Shown here: in pieces, positions 27,112-37,278 of the stretch | Numbering within the stretch: the first letter of the stretch is position 1 | Layout of the letters: each line of letters opens with the position of its first letter | NCBI GenBank assembly: GCA_021845865.1 | Contig: JAJZVC010000016.1 | Location: forward strand, 1 to 56,255 | Reading direction: 5' to 3' | DNA length: 56,255 nt | From: Pseudomonadota bacterium | GTDB lineage: Bacteria; Pseudomonadota; Gammaproteobacteria; Burkholderiales; UBA9220 | Notes under the pieces: model-generated | Told to the model about the DNA's origin: nothing | The model's input: only the letters and a program-made list of their open reading frames with translations | The model's database searches: none | Translations under genes and position numbers: made by a program

Positions 27112-28919
27112 TGACTGCCAACGGACTGCTGCAAATCGGCCTCTTCCTGGCGGCGCTTTTCCTGCTGGCGAAGCCCCTCGGGGGATACATGGCCCGGGTC
27201 TACGAGGGGAATCCGCCGGCCTTCGCGCGCTGGCTTTCCCCCATGGAGAATCTGTTCTACCGCCTGTGCGGGGTGAACCCCGAGGAGGAAATGCGCTGGA
27301 CCCGCTACGCCATGGCGACCCTGTGGTTCAGCCTGCTGGGGATGGTGGCGGTGTACGCCATGCAGCGCCTGCAAGGGATGCTGCCCCTGAACCCACAAGG
27401 GTTCGGCGCGGTGACGCCGGATTCCGCCTTCAACACGGCCATCAGTTTCGTCACCAACACCAACTGGCAGGGCTACGCCGGGGAATCCACCCTGAGCTAC
27501 CTCACCCAGATGGCGGCCCTGGCGGTGCAGAACTTCTTCTCCGCCGCCACCGGCATGGCGGTGCTGATCGCCCTGATCCGCGGCTTCGCCCGCCACACGG
27601 TGGATACCATCGGCAACTTCTGGGTGGATATGACCCGCAGCACGGTCTACATTCTGCTGCCTTTGTCTTTCCTGCTGGCGCTGGTGCTGGTAAGCCAGGG
27701 GGTGGTGCAGAACTTCGCCTCCTACAAGACCGTGGAAACGGTGGAAACCATCCGCTACGACAATCCCAAGCTGGACGCCGCCGGCCAGCCGATCAAGGAC
27801 GCCGCCGGCAATCCGGTGACTGAGAAGGCCGCCACCAAGGAACAAACTCTCCCCATGGGCCCCGTGGCTTCCCAGGAGGCGATCAAGGAGCTGGGCACCA
27901 ACGGCGGCGGCTTCTTCAACGCCAACTCGTCCCACCCCTTTGAGAACCCCACGCCCCTGACCAACTTCCTGGAAATCCTGGCGATCTTCCTCATTCCCGG
28001 CGCCCTGTGCCATACCTTCGGCCGCATGGTGGGCGACACCCGGCAGGGCTGGGCGATCCTCGCCGCCATGACTTTGGTGTTCCTGGGCTTGCTGGCGGTG
28101 GCGGAAGTGTCCGAAACCGCCGGCAACCCGGCCCTCGCCGCCCTGGGCGTGGATCAGGCCGTGTCCGCCACTCAGTCCGGCGGCAACATGGAGGGCAAGG
28201 AGACCCGCTTCGGCGTCGTCAACTCGGCCCTCTTCGCCACCGTCACCACCTCCACCTCCTGCGGCGCGGTGAACAGCATGCACGATTCCTTCACCCCCCT
28301 GGGCGGCCTGGTTCCCCTGGTCAACATCCAGCTGGGCGAGGTGATCTACGGCGGCGTCGGTTCCGGCCTCTACGCCATGCTGATCTACGCCGTCATCGCG
28401 GTATTCATCGCCGGCCTGATGATCGGCCGCACGCCGGAATACCTGGGCAAGAAGATCGAGGCCTTCGACATCAAGATGGCCTCCCTCACCATCCTCATTC
28501 CGCCCCTGCTCATCCTCTGCGGCACGGCGGCGGCGGTGATGGTGGACGCGGGCAGGGCCGGCGTGGCCAACCCCGGCGCCCACGGCTTTTCCGAAATCCT
28601 CTACGCCTTCAGCTCGGCGGCGGGCAACAACGGCAGCGCCTTCGCCGGCCTGTCCGCCAACACGCCGTTCTACAACACCGCCCTGGGAATCGCCATGTGG
28701 ATTGGCCGCTTCTGGCTGATCGTTCCGGTGCTGGCCCTGGCCGGCTCCCTGGCGGCCAAGAAGCGCATTCCCGCCGGTGCCGGCACCATGCCCACCCACA
28801 CACCGCTGTTCGTCATGCTGCTGATCGGCACCGTGATCCTGGTGGGCGCGCTGACCTTCGTCCCGGCCCTGGGCCTCGGCCCCATCGTCGAGCACCTGGC
28901 CATGGTCGGTGCCCACTAG
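27111..28919 (+). CDS. kdpA: Potassium-transporting ATPase subunit KdpA
   Basis: KdpA is the channel-like K+-binding subunit of the high-affinity KdpFABC pump. The 602-residue protein has about ten hydrophobic helices and the four selectivity-filter-like loops, including TNTNWQGYAGES, GTNGGGFFNANSSHPFENP, TTSTSCGAVNSMHDS and SSAAGNNGSAFAGL. It is somewhat longer than E. coli KdpA (557), with an insertion around residues 205-250. Its start overlaps the kdpF stop by one base. Confidence 0.98.
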   Translation: MTANGLLQIGLFLAALFLLAKPLGGYMARVYEGNPPAFARWLSPMENLFYRLCGVNPEEEMRWTRYAMATLWFSLLGMVAVYAMQRLQGMLPLNPQGFGAVTPDSAFNTAISFVTNTNWQGYAGESTLSYLTQMAALAVQNFFSAATGMAVLIALIRGFARHTVDTIGNFWVDMTRSTVYILLPLSFLLALVLVSQGVVQNFASYKTVETVETIRYDNPKLDAAGQPIKDAAGNPVTEKAATKEQTLPMGPVASQEAIKELGTNGGGFFNANSSHPFENPTPLTNFLEILAIFLIPGALCHTFGRMVGDTRQGWAILAAMTLVFLGLLAVAEVSETAGNPALAALGVDQAVSATQSGGNMEGKETRFGVVNSALFATVTTSTSCGAVNSMHDSFTPLGGLVPLVNIQLGEVIYGGVGSGLYAMLIYAVIAVFIAGLMIGRTPEYLGKKIEAFDIKMASLTILIPPLLILCGTAAAVMVDAGRAGVANPGAHGFSEILYAFSSAAGNNGSAFAGLSANTPFYNTALGIAMWIGRFWLIVPVLALAGSLAAKKRIPAGAGTMPTHTPLFVMLLIGTVILVGALTFVPALGLGPIVEHLAMVGAH

Positions 28920-28948
28920 ATGGGAAGTCGCGCAGCGCCTCCTCGTCC

Positions 28949-29098
28949 CCCTCTCCCGTCCCGCCGTGGCCGCCGATAAGCGGCGTGCAGCCGGCGAGGA
29001 CACCCCTTGCGGGTGCAGGGAGAGGGCAGGGGTGAGGGAAACCGGATATGCCATTCGTGGCGTGATTCCCCGGTATGCCGTGAATGGCATAGCCGGGT
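28949..29098. repeat. Inverted-repeat elements between kdpA and kdpB
   Basis: The 192-base gap between kdpA and kdpB contains two inverted repeats. CCCTCTCCC (28949-28957) pairs with GGGAGAGGG (29018-29026), the type of sequence often seen in dispersed intergenic repeats. A second pair, 29041-29062 with 29077-29098, shares the perfect core TATGCCATTC/GAATGGCATA. Kdp genes are normally nearly contiguous, so this looks like an inserted repeat element. Confidence 0.6.
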
Positions 29099-29111
29099 AG
29101 GAGACTGAAAC

Positions 29112-31184
29112 ATGAGTAAACATAGCCAAACCTTTTCCTTCTTCGACCGCGACCTCCTGCGGCAGGCCCTGTGGGATTCCGTCCTCAAGCTGTCTCCCCG
29201 GCAGCAGATGAAGAACCCGGTGATGTTCGTGGTGTGGATCGGCAGCATTCTGACCACCTTCCTGTTCTTCCAGGCCCTGGGCGGCGAGGGCGAAGCCCCG
29301 GCGGGCTTCATCCTGGCGGTGTCCCTGTGGCTGTGGTTCACGGTGCTGTTCGCCAACTTCGCCGAGGCCATCGCCGAGGGCCGCAGCAAGGCCCAGGCGG
29401 CGTCCCTGCGCCAGGCCCGTCGCGACATCATGGCGAAGAAGCTGGACGAGCCCCGCTACGGCGCCCAGTGGTCCAAGGTGGAAAGCAGCAAGCTGCGCCG
29501 GGGCGACGTGGTGCTGGTGGAAGCCGGCGACATGATCCCCGCCGACGGCGAGGTGATCGAGGGCGTGGCGTCGGTGAACGAAAGCGCCATCACCGGCGAA
29601 TCGGCACCCGTGATCCGGGAATCCGGCGGCGACTTCAACGCCGTCACCGGCGGCACCACGGTGCTGTCCGACTGGCTGATCGTGCAGGTCACCACCAACC
29701 CCGGCGAGAGCTTCCTCGACCGCATGATCGCCATGGTGGAAGGGGCCAAGCGCCAGAAGACCCCCAACGAGATCGCCCTCACCATCCTGCTGGTGGCCAT
29801 GACCATCGTCTTCCTGCTGGCCACCGCCACCCTGCTGCCGTTCTCGCTGTACAGCGTGGAAGTGGCGAAGGCAGGTTCGCCGGTGACCATCACCGTGCTG
29901 GTGGCGCTGCTGGTGTGCCTCATCCCCACCACCATCGGCGGCCTGCTGTCGGCCATCGGCGTGGCGGGCATGGGGCGCATGATGCAGAAGAACGTCATCG
30001 CCACCTCCGGCCGGGCGGTGGAAGCCGCCGGCGACGTGGACGTGCTGTTGCTGGACAAGACCGGCACCATCACCCTGGGCAACCGCCAGGCTTCCGCCTT
30101 CATCCCGGCCCAGGGCGTCACCGAGGCCGAACTGGCCGACGCCGCCCAGCTCGCCTCCCTGGCGGACGAAACCCCCGAGGGCCGTTCCATCGTGGTGCTG
30201 GCGAAGCAGAAGTTCAACCTGCGGGAGCGGGACATTCACTCCCTGGGCGCCACTTTTGTTCACTTCTCCGCCCAAACCCGCATGAGCGGCGTCAACCTGG
30301 GAGAACGCCAGGTCAGGAAAGGCTCGGTGGACGCGGTGAAGAAACACCTGGAAGCGATGGGCTCCAGCTTGCCGCCCTCCGTGTCCAGGCAGGTGGACGA
30401 CGTGGCCCGGCGCGGCAGCACGCCCCTGGTGGTGGCCGACGGCAGCCGGGTGATGGGCGTGGTGGAGCTGAAGGACATCGTCAAGGGCGGCATCAAGGAG
30501 CGCTTCGCCGAGCTGCGCCGCATGGGCATCAAGACCGTGATGATCACCGGCGACAACCGCCTCACCGCCGCCGCCATCGCCGCGGAGGCGGGGGTGGACG
30601 ACTTCCTCGCCGAAGCCACCCCGGAAACCAAGCTCGCCCTGATCCGCCAGTACCAGGCGGAAGGACGGCTGGTGGCCATGACCGGCGACGGCACCAACGA
30701 CGCCCCGGCCCTGGCCCAGTCCGACGTGGCGGTGGCCATGAACACCGGCACCCAGGCGGCCAAGGAGGCGGGCAACATGGTGGACCTGGATTCCAACCCC
30801 ACCAAGCTGATCGAGATCGTGGAGACCGGCAAGCAGATGCTCATGACCCGGGGCTCGCTGACCACCTTCTCCATCGCCAACGACGTGGCCAAGTACTTCG
30901 CCATCATCCCGGCGGCCTTCGTGTCCACTTACCCGGCCCTGGGCGCCCTCAACGTGATGCGCCTGGCGACGCCCGCCAGCGCCATTCTCTCAGCCGTCAT
31001 CTTCAACGCCCTGGTGATCGTGGCCCTCATTCCCCTGGCCCTGAAAGGCGTGAAATACCGCCCCGTGGGCGCGGAGGTGCTGCTGCGCAACAACCTGCTG
31101 GTCTACGGTCTGGGCGGCATCGTCGTGCCCTTCATCGGCATCAAGCTGATCGACCTGATGCTGGCCGCCCTTGGCTGGGTTTAA
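29112..31184 (+). CDS. kdpB: Potassium-transporting P-type ATPase subunit KdpB
   Basis: KdpB hydrolyses ATP and drives K+ transport. The 690-residue protein has the phosphorylation motif DKTGTITLG (Asp near residue 313), the actuator-domain loop AITGESAPV, and the hinge [21 protein letters not shown] in two blocks. About seven membrane helices are present, with [12 protein letters not shown] in the ion path. Length is close to the E. coli protein (682). GGAGACTG precedes the ATG. Confidence 0.98.
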   Translation: MSKHSQTFSFFDRDLLRQALWDSVLKLSPRQQMKNPVMFVVWIGSILTTFLFFQALGGEGEAPAGFILAVSLWLWFTVLFANFAEAIAEGRSKAQAASLRQARRDIMAKKLDEPRYGAQWSKVESSKLRRGDVVLVEAGDMIPADGEVIEGVASVNESAITGESAPVIRESGGDFNAVTGGTTVLSDWLIVQVTTNPGESFLDRMIAMVEGAKRQKTPNEIALTILLVAMTIVFLLATATLLPFSLYSVEVAKAGSPVTITVLVALLVCLIPTTIGGLLSAIGVAGMGRMMQKNVIATSGRAVEAAGDVDVLLLDKTGTITLGNRQASAFIPAQGVTEAELADAAQLASLADETPEGRSIVVLAKQKFNLRERDIHSLGATFVHFSAQTRMSGVNLGERQVRKGSVDAVKKHLEAMGSSLPPSVSRQVDDVARRGSTPLVVADGSRVMGVVELKDIVKGGIKERFAELRRMGIKTVMITGDNRLTAAAIAAEAGVDDFLAEATPETKLALIRQYQAEGRLVAMTGDGTNDAPALAQSDVAVAMNTGTQAAKEAGNMVDLDSNPTKLIEIVETGKQMLMTRGSLTTFSIANDVAKYFAIIPAAFVSTYPALGALNVMRLATPASAILSAVIFNALVIVALIPLALKGVKYRPVGAEVLLRNNLLVYGLGGIVVPFIGIKLIDLMLAALGWV

Positions 31185-31199
31185 GGAAAGGAGCCAATC

Positions 31200-31772
31200 A
31201 TGCTGAAAGAAATTCGTCCCGCCGTGGTCAGCTTCCTGGTGTTGAGCCTGGTCACCGGCGTCGCCTATCCCCTGGCGGTCACCGGCATCGCCCAGGCGGT
31301 GTTCCCGGAGCAGGCCAACGGCAGCGTCATCATGCAAAACGGCAAGGCCGTGGGCTCCGCGCTGATCGGCCAGTCTTTCAGCGATCCCCGGTATTTCTGG
31401 GGCCGCCCCTCGGCCACCGGGCCCATGCCCTACAACGCCGCCGCGTCCGGCGGCTCCAACCTGGGCCCCGCCAACCCGGCCCTGCTGGAGGCGGTGAAGG
31501 GGCGGGTGCAGGCCCTGCGGGAGGCCGATCCCGGCAACACCGCGCCGGTGCCGGTGGACCTGGTCACCGCCTCGGCCAGCGGCCTCGACCCCCACATCAG
31601 CCCGGCCGCCGCCGAATACCAGGCGCCGCGCGTCGCCCGCCTCCGCCATCTGCCGGCCGAAACGGTGCGGGCGCTTGTCGCGCGGCACACGGAAGACCGC
31701 CAGTTCGGCCTTCTTGGCGAGCCCCGGGTGAACGTGCTGGAGCTCAACCTGGCCCTGGATGCGCTACCATAG
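31200..31772 (+). CDS. kdpC: Potassium-transporting ATPase subunit KdpC
   Basis: KdpC is the single-span accessory subunit of the pump. The 190-residue protein has an N-terminal helix (about residues 10-32), then [20 protein letters not shown] and the ending [11 protein letters not shown], all family features. AAGGAG precedes the ATG 15 bases after kdpB. kdpD begins only four bases after the stop, so the pump and its sensor are on one transcript. Confidence 0.98.
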   Translation: MLKEIRPAVVSFLVLSLVTGVAYPLAVTGIAQAVFPEQANGSVIMQNGKAVGSALIGQSFSDPRYFWGRPSATGPMPYNAAASGGSNLGPANPALLEAVKGRVQALREADPGNTAPVPVDLVTASASGLDPHISPAAAEYQAPRVARLRHLPAETVRALVARHTEDRQFGLLGEPRVNVLELNLALDALP

Positions 31773-31775
31773 ACC

Positions 31776-34454
31776 ATGGCCGAAGACCAAAGACCCGACC
31801 CCGACGCCCTGCTGGAGCGCATCCAGACGGAGGAGGCTCGCGCCCGGCGCGGCAAGCTGAAGGTGTTCTTCGGCTCCTGCGCGGGGGTGGGCAAGACCTA
31901 CGCCATGCTTTCCGCCGCCCGTCAGCTGCGCGCCCAGGGCCGGGACGTGGTGGTGGGCATCGCCGAGACCCACGGCCGCGCGGAAACCCAGGCCCTGCTG
32001 GAGGGTCTGGAGCAAGTCCCCAGGAAGGAAATCGAATACCGGGAGCGCTTCATCAAGGAGTTCGACCTGGACGCGGCGCTGGCCCGCAAGCCCGCCCTCA
32101 TCCTGGTGGACGAGCTGGCCCACAGCAACGCCCCCGGCTCCCGCCATCCCAAGCGCTGGCAGGACGTGGTGGAACTGCTGGACGCGGGCATCGACGTCTT
32201 CACCACCGTCAACGTGCAGCACCTGGAGAGCCTCAACGACGTGGTGGGGGGCATCACCGGCATCCGGGTGTGGGAGACGGTGCCGGACCACGTGTTCGAC
32301 GAGGCGGACGAGGTGGTGCTGGTGGACCTCACCCCCGACGAGCTGCTCAAGCGCCTGCAGGAGGGCAAGGTCTATCTTCCTCAACAGGCCAAGAGCGCCA
32401 TCCGCAACTTCTTCCGCAAGGGCAACCTGATCGCTCTGCGGGAGCTGGCCCTGCGCCGCACCGCCGACCGGGTGGACGAGGAAATGCGCGCCTACCGCCG
32501 CAGCGAAGCGGTGAAGCCGGTGTGGCAGACGCGGGAATCGCTGCTGGCTTGCGTCGGTCCTGGCGGGGGCGGGGAGCGGGCGGTGCGCAACGCCGCCCGC
32601 CTCGCCGCCCAGATGGACATCCCCTGGCACGCCATTTACGTGGAGACGCCGCGCCTGCAGCGGCTGCCCAGGAAAGCGCGGGCGCGCATCCTGCAAACCC
32701 TCAAGCTGGCCAAGGATTTGGGGGCGGAAACCGCCACCCTGCCGGGGGACGATGCCGCCGCCACCACCGTGGCCTACGCCCGGGACCACAACCTGACCAA
32801 GGTCGTGGTGGGCCGGGACCACGAGGCCACCTTCTGGCGCCGCTCCTTCGCCGAACGCCTGGGACGCCTGGCCCCGGACCTGGACGTGGTTCAGGTGGCC
32901 CGGGACAGGGAGGGCGCGCCGCTGAAGGAGACGCGCCGCCTCTTTCTCTCCCGCGACCGCTCCCCCTGGCGCGCCTACGCCCAGAGCGCCGCCGCGTGCG
33001 CCGCCGTGACGCTGCTGGCCACGCCGCTGCGGGATTGGCTCGACCTGACCAATATCGTGATGATCTTCCTCCTCGCCGTCATGGGGGTGGCGCTGCGTTT
33101 GGGGCGGGGGCCGGCGGTGCTGGCGGCCTTCCTCAGCGTGGCCTTCTTCGATTTCTTCTTCGTTCCTCCGCGCCTTTCCTTCGCCGTGGGCGACGTGCAA
33201 TACCTGCTCACCTTTGGGGTGATGCTGGCGGTGGCCCTGGTGATTGCCCAGCTCATGGCCAACCTGCGCTACCAGGCCCGCGTCGCCATGAACCGCGAGG
33301 GGCGCGCCCGGGCTTTGTACGAAGCGGCGCGGGATTTGTCGGCGGCCCTGCAGCCCCAGCAGATTGCCGAGATCTGCGACCGCTTCATGGAGCGGGTATT
33401 CGGCGCCAAGGCGGCGATCATCCTGCCGGATGCCCAGGACCGCCTGCGGGAGGCGGGTGGCGAGGACGGCAGCGTCCCCGCGCTGGATACCGGTATCGCC
33501 CAATGGGCCTTCGATCACGGCGAGACGGCGGGGCTCGGCACCGATACCCTGTCCGCCGCGCCCATCCTTTATCTTCCCCTCAAGGCTCCCATGCGCACCC
33601 GTGGCGTGCTGGCCATCGAGCCGCGTCACGGGGAATGGCTGCAAATCCCCGAGCAGCGCCGCCTGCTGGATACCTTTTCCACCCTGCTGGCCATCGCCAT
33701 CGAGCGGGTGCATTACGTGGAGGTGGCCCAGGACGCGGTGGTGAAGATGGAATCCGAGCGGCTGCGCAATTCGGTGCTGTCGGTGCTGTCCCACGACCTG
33801 CGCACCCCCCTCACCGCACTGGTGGGGCTGTCCGACATCTTGCCCTTGGACCCCCTCTCCCCCCGGCAGCAGGAGGCGGCCGCCGCCATCCACGGCGAGG
33901 CGGTGCGCATGAGCGCCCTGGTGAACAACCTGCTGGACATGGCCCGCTTCCAGTCCGGCGAGGTGAGACTCAACCGCCAGTGGCAGCCCCTGGAGGAGGT
34001 GGTGGGGAGCGCGCTCCAGGCTTCAGCCGCCGCCCTGGGCGAGCGGGAAGTGACGGTGGAGCTGCCGGAAGGACTGCCCTTCGTCGAGTTCGATGCCGTG
34101 CTGATCGAGCGGGTGCTGTGCAATCTCCTGGAGAATGCCGGAAAATACACGCCCGCCGGCGCCCAGGTGCGCATCACGGCGGCCCGCAAGGAGCGAGTCA
34201 TGGAAATCTCGGTCTGCGACGACGGTCCCGGCCTGTCCCCGGGGCGGGAGGAAACCCTGTTCGACAAGTTCACCCGAGGCCGGGCGGAGTCGGCCATCCC
34301 TGGCGTCGGCCTGGGGCTGGCCATCTGCCGCGCCATCGTCGAGGCACACGGGGGCCGCATCTGGGCCGTGAACGCCCAGCCCCACGGCGCCTGCTTCATC
34401 TTTTCCCTGCCCTTGGGCACGCCGCCCGACTTGTCCGTGCCCCCGGAGGCGTGA
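31776..34454 (+). CDS. kdpD: Sensor histidine kinase KdpD
   Basis: KdpD senses low K+ or osmotic stress and phosphorylates KdpE. The 892-residue protein has the KdpD-specific N-terminal ATP-binding domain (FGSCAGVGKTYAML), a universal-stress-like domain (about 245-365), four clustered membrane helices (about 400-495), a GAF-type segment and a HisKA-HATPase core. The phospho-acceptor His lies in VLSHDLRTPLTAL near residue 673, with N-box ENAGKYTPAG and GVGLGLAI in the ATP lid. Length equals that of E. coli KdpD (894). The ribosome binding site is poor. Confidence 0.98.
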   Translation: MAEDQRPDPDALLERIQTEEARARRGKLKVFFGSCAGVGKTYAMLSAARQLRAQGRDVVVGIAETHGRAETQALLEGLEQVPRKEIEYRERFIKEFDLDAALARKPALILVDELAHSNAPGSRHPKRWQDVVELLDAGIDVFTTVNVQHLESLNDVVGGITGIRVWETVPDHVFDEADEVVLVDLTPDELLKRLQEGKVYLPQQAKSAIRNFFRKGNLIALRELALRRTADRVDEEMRAYRRSEAVKPVWQTRESLLACVGPGGGGERAVRNAARLAAQMDIPWHAIYVETPRLQRLPRKARARILQTLKLAKDLGAETATLPGDDAAATTVAYARDHNLTKVVVGRDHEATFWRRSFAERLGRLAPDLDVVQVARDREGAPLKETRRLFLSRDRSPWRAYAQSAAACAAVTLLATPLRDWLDLTNIVMIFLLAVMGVALRLGRGPAVLAAFLSVAFFDFFFVPPRLSFAVGDVQYLLTFGVMLAVALVIAQLMANLRYQARVAMNREGRARALYEAARDLSAALQPQQIAEICDRFMERVFGAKAAIILPDAQDRLREAGGEDGSVPALDTGIAQWAFDHGETAGLGTDTLSAAPILYLPLKAPMRTRGVLAIEPRHGEWLQIPEQRRLLDTFSTLLAIAIERVHYVEVAQDAVVKMESERLRNSVLSVLSHDLRTPLTALVGLSDILPLDPLSPRQQEAAAAIHGEAVRMSALVNNLLDMARFQSGEVRLNRQWQPLEEVVGSALQASAAALGEREVTVELPEGLPFVEFDAVLIERVLCNLLENAGKYTPAGAQVRITAARKERVMEISVCDDGPGLSPGREETLFDKFTRGRAESAIPGVGLGLAICRAIVEAHGGRIWAVNAQPHGACFIFSLPLGTPPDLSVPPEA

Positions 34455-34455
34455 G

Positions 34456-35142
34456 ATGGGCGAGCCGGTGGTGGTCGTGGTGGAGGACGAGCGGCAAATC
34501 CGCCGCTTCGTGCGGACGGCCCTGGAGGAGGACGGCTGCCAGGTGCACGAGGCGGAAACCGCCTCCCGGGGACTGATCGAAGCGGGGACCCGCAAGCCCG
34601 ACCTGGTGATCCTCGACCTGGGCTTGCCGGACCGGGACGGGGTGGATTTCATCCGGGACCTGCGGAGCTGGTCGTCGGTGCCGGTGATCGTGCTGTCGGC
34701 CCGCTCCGGCGAGGAGGACAAGATCGCCGCCCTGGATGCCGGGGCCGACGACTACCTCACCAAGCCCTTTGGCGTCGGCGAGTTGCGGGCGCGGGTGCGC
34801 GCCCTGCTGCGGCGCCGGGGCCCGCAGGGGGAAGGGAGCGGGCCGGTGGTGGAGTTTGGCGCGGCGCGGATGGACTTGATCAGCCGCGTCGTCACCCGTG
34901 GCGGGGAGGAAGTCCGCCTCACCCCCATCGAATACCGCCTCCTGGCCTACCTGGTGGCCAATGCCGGCAAGGTGTTGACCCATCGCCAGTTGCTGCGGGA
35001 AGTGTGGGGGCCCAGCCACGGCGACAGTCCCCACTACCTGCGGGTTTACATGGGCAACCTGCGCAAGAAGCTGGAAGCGGACCCGGCCCGGCCCCGCCAC
35101 CTCCTCACGGAAAGCGGATTGGGGTATCGTTTCAAACCCTAG
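34456..35142 (+). CDS. kdpE: Response regulator KdpE
   Basis: KdpE is the OmpR-family activator of kdp. The receiver domain has VVVEDERQIRR, phospho-acceptor Asp54 in LVILDLGLPDRDG, and Lys in DYLTKPFGVGEL. The C-terminal winged helix (about residues 130-228) ends ESGLGYRFKP. Its start is two bases after the kdpD stop, so translation is coupled. Its probable targets are the TTTATC repeats at 26837-26885. Confidence 0.97.
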   Translation: MGEPVVVVVEDERQIRRFVRTALEEDGCQVHEAETASRGLIEAGTRKPDLVILDLGLPDRDGVDFIRDLRSWSSVPVIVLSARSGEEDKIAALDAGADDYLTKPFGVGELRARVRALLRRRGPQGEGSGPVVEFGAARMDLISRVVTRGGEEVRLTPIEYRLLAYLVANAGKVLTHRQLLREVWGPSHGDSPHYLRVYMGNLRKKLEADPARPRHLLTESGLGYRFKP

Positions 35143-35160
35143 GACTTTTGGATAGCGAAG

Positions 35161-35910
35161 ATGGACATCGGCCTCCTCGTCATCGGCGACGAAATCCTCT
35201 CCGGCAAGCGGAAGGACGGCCATTTCGATCATGTGGTGGGCATGCTCGCCGCCCGCGGCCTGGAGCTGTCCTGGTGCCGCATCGTCGGCGACGTGCCGGC
35301 CCGCATCGTCCAGACCCTGAAGGAAACCTACGCCAGCGGCGATCTGGTGTTCTCCTGCGGCGGCATCGGCGCCACCCCGGACGACCATACCCGGCGCTGC
35401 GCCGCGGAGGCCGCTGGAGTGCCGCTGGCGCGCCATCCCCAGGCAGTGGCGGAAATCGAGGCCCAGTTCGGCGCCGACGCCTATCCCCGGCGCATCGTCA
35501 TGGCCGACCTGCCCGAGGGCTGCGGCATCATCCCCAACCCGGTGAACCGGGTGCCGGGTTTTTTTCTCAAGGGCCACCATTTCCTCCCCGGCTTTCCCCA
35601 GATGGCCTGGCCGATGATGGAATGGGTGCTGGACAATCGGTATCCCGGACTGCGCGATTTGGCGCCGGAAACCGAGACCCTGTTCACCGTCTTCGACGTG
35701 ACCGAGAGCCTCCTCATCGACCTGATGGAGGACTTCGTCGCCCGCTATCCCGACGTGCGCTTCTCCAGCCTGCCCCACCTAGGGGAGCACGGCGAGCGGC
35801 GCATCGAGTTCGGCGTCAAGGGCAGCCGGCCCCGGGTGAACGAGGCGGCCGCCTTTCTCCAGCAGGGGGTGGCGGCGCGGGGCTACCGCTGGGAAAACAA
35901 AGCCCGCTGA
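35161..35910 (+). CDS. Molybdopterin-binding (MoaB/CinA N-terminal-like) domain protein
   Basis: The 249-residue protein is a competence/damage-inducible CinA N-terminal-type protein. It has LLVIGDEILSGKRKD at the start and GGIGATPDDHTRR (about residues 63-75), the conserved MoCF motif, and NPVNRVPGFFLKGHHFLPGFP. It lacks the C-terminal deamidase domain of full-length CinA. Such stand-alone proteins are often called CinA-like or MoaB-like, with no firm role. Its 3' end contains the hairpin at 35900-35921. Confidence 0.88.
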   Translation: MDIGLLVIGDEILSGKRKDGHFDHVVGMLAARGLELSWCRIVGDVPARIVQTLKETYASGDLVFSCGGIGATPDDHTRRCAAEAAGVPLARHPQAVAEIEAQFGADAYPRRIVMADLPEGCGIIPNPVNRVPGFFLKGHHFLPGFPQMAWPMMEWVLDNRYPGLRDLAPETETLFTVFDVTESLLIDLMEDFVARYPDVRFSSLPHLGEHGERRIEFGVKGSRPRVNEAAAFLQQGVAARGYRWENKAR

Positions 35911-35921
35911 AAAGCGGGCTT
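35900..35921. terminator. Bidirectional terminator with GAAA tetraloop
   Basis: AAGCCCGCT and AGCGGGCTT form a perfect nine-base stem around GAAA, overlapping the stop region of the molybdopterin-domain gene. On the minus strand the stem is followed by TGTTTTCCC, so it mainly suits the convergent gene at 35934-36587. Confidence 0.72.
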
Positions 35922-35933
35922 GGGTTCGAGAGG

Positions 35934-36587
35934 TTACTGCCGTGCCGGTGGCGCCGTGGCTGGGGCCGTCGGCGGGGCTGCCGCCGGATCGTAGCTCAGG
36001 ACCAGCAGCGCCAGCTTTTCCGACAGCCCCATGATGGGCACCGCCAGGATCATCTTGCCCCCCTCGCCATCCAGCACCGTCGGGGCCTGGGCGGCGTTCA
36101 CCGCCGGCGGATAGACCTCTTCCAGCTTGCCGTCGACCAGCTTGCGGTCGCTGGCGAGGGCGATGGAGCCGTCGGTGCGGGCCAGGACGACGCGGTCGAA
36201 GCCCGGCTGCTTGACCAGTTCGCCGATGTAGCTGTCGATTTGGGCCTGGTTGTCCGCCATCACCAGGTCCCGCAGGGCCCAGGACAGGGGGCGGGCCATG
36301 AGGAGCAGGGCGTCGCGCCGGGCCGCCAGCACGGCTTTCTTGCCTTCCTCGGCGGCCTTGGCGGCGTTGGCCTGGGCCTGCTGCACCGCCTGGGTTTTTT
36401 CGGCGGCGAGCCGCTCTTCCACGGCGGAAACCGCCAGGCTTTTCCATGCCGCCATGGCGGCCACCGCCGCCACGCCGACGATGGCCGCGATTACCGTGGG
36501 ATTGAGCTTGATGGCCGGCAGGGCCAGTTTCTTCTTCGCTTCCGGCTGGGCCGGGGCTTCCGCTTGCGGTTCCATCGCCTCGCTCAT
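35934..36587 (-). CDS. Single-span membrane protein with extracytoplasmic sensor-like domain
   Basis: I do not recognise a named family. The 217-residue protein has a Pro/Ala/Glu-rich N-terminal tail, one membrane helix (about residues 31-48: VIAAIVGVAAVAAMAAW), an Ala-rich coiled coil (55-85), and a domain of about 110 residues with FDRVVLARTDGSIALASDRK, reminiscent of a single Cache/PAS-like fold. It ends in a low-complexity Ala/Pro tail (APPTAPATAPPARQ). It may be a sensor lacking an output domain. Its neighbours give no functional clue. Confidence 0.7.
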   Translation of the reverse strand: MSEAMEPQAEAPAQPEAKKKLALPAIKLNPTVIAAIVGVAAVAAMAAWKSLAVSAVEERLAAEKTQAVQQAQANAAKAAEEGKKAVLAARRDALLLMARPLSWALRDLVMADNQAQIDSYIGELVKQPGFDRVVLARTDGSIALASDRKLVDGKLEEVYPPAVNAAQAPTVLDGEGGKMILAVPIMGLSEKLALLVLSYDPAAAPPTAPATAPPARQ

Positions 36588-36659
36588 GGGGCTCCTCCTC
36601 GGTTATGGGTGTTGTAAGCCGATTATAGGCAATTCGCCGCGCAAGTGGCGGCGGGCGGC

Positions 36660-37229
36660 CTATTTCATCCTGGAGGGCGGTGTCAGGGTCCGTCCGGCCA
36701 CCCGGAACACCCCCCGGCCGAAATGGTGCAGGGTATGGGGAAGCTTCACCGAACGGTCGATCCAGGCCTTTACCACCTCGAGGATGAAGAAGTTGTAGCG
36801 GTTCACCATCCGGCTGTCCGCCACCCGGCACTCCAGGTTGGCGTAGCATTCCGCCACCAGGGGGGCGGCCACGGCGGAGGCGGGACGGGGCGTGAGGCGG
36901 AAGGTTTTGAACTTGTCCACCGTCCGCCCGGAGCTGTTGCCCACCTGCACCACCCGCTTCGCCAGCCGCGCCGTGGGGATGTTGATGACGCACTCCTTGG
37001 TGGCCGCCAGGGCGTCGAAACTGAAATTGTTGCCGCTGACCACGCAGCCCACCAGGGGCGGTTCGAATTCCAGCATGGTGTGCCACGAGAGGGTCATCAC
37101 GTTGGCCTTGCCGCGCTTGGACGTGGTCAACAGCACCACCGGCCCGGTTTCGAGATGGCGGTAAACCTGGGACAGGGGCAGGGGGCGTTTTGCCTTGCGG
37201 GCGGTTCGGCTGCGGCGGGGCGGGGTCAT
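36660..37229 (-). CDS. Flavin reductase family (FMN-binding split-barrel) protein
   Basis: The 189-residue protein matches the flavin-reductase-like domain: ETGPVVLLTTSKRGKANVMTL at the start, then WHTMLEFEPPLVGCVVSGNNFSFD and ATKECVINIP. These proteins bind FMN and reduce free flavin or act with a monooxygenase. A basic N-terminal tail of about 20 residues precedes the domain, so a start slightly downstream is possible. No partner oxygenase is nearby. Confidence 0.87.
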   Translation of the reverse strand: MTPPRRSRTARKAKRPLPLSQVYRHLETGPVVLLTTSKRGKANVMTLSWHTMLEFEPPLVGCVVSGNNFSFDALAATKECVINIPTARLAKRVVQVGNSSGRTVDKFKTFRLTPRPASAVAAPLVAECYANLECRVADSRMVNRYNFFILEVVKAWIDRSVKLPHTLHHFGRGVFRVAGRTLTPPSRMK

Positions 37230-37278
37230 GGCGGCCGTCCTTGAGGAAAGGGTGGACGCTATCAGGATAGCCTAGGGT

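Noticed and set aside
29171..34576. A very long open frame (1801 codons) running through kdpB, kdpC and kdpD.
   Set aside because: It is a second frame kept open by high GC content. The translation is rich in Arg, Gly, Pro and His without domains, and the true genes in the other frame match known families throughout.
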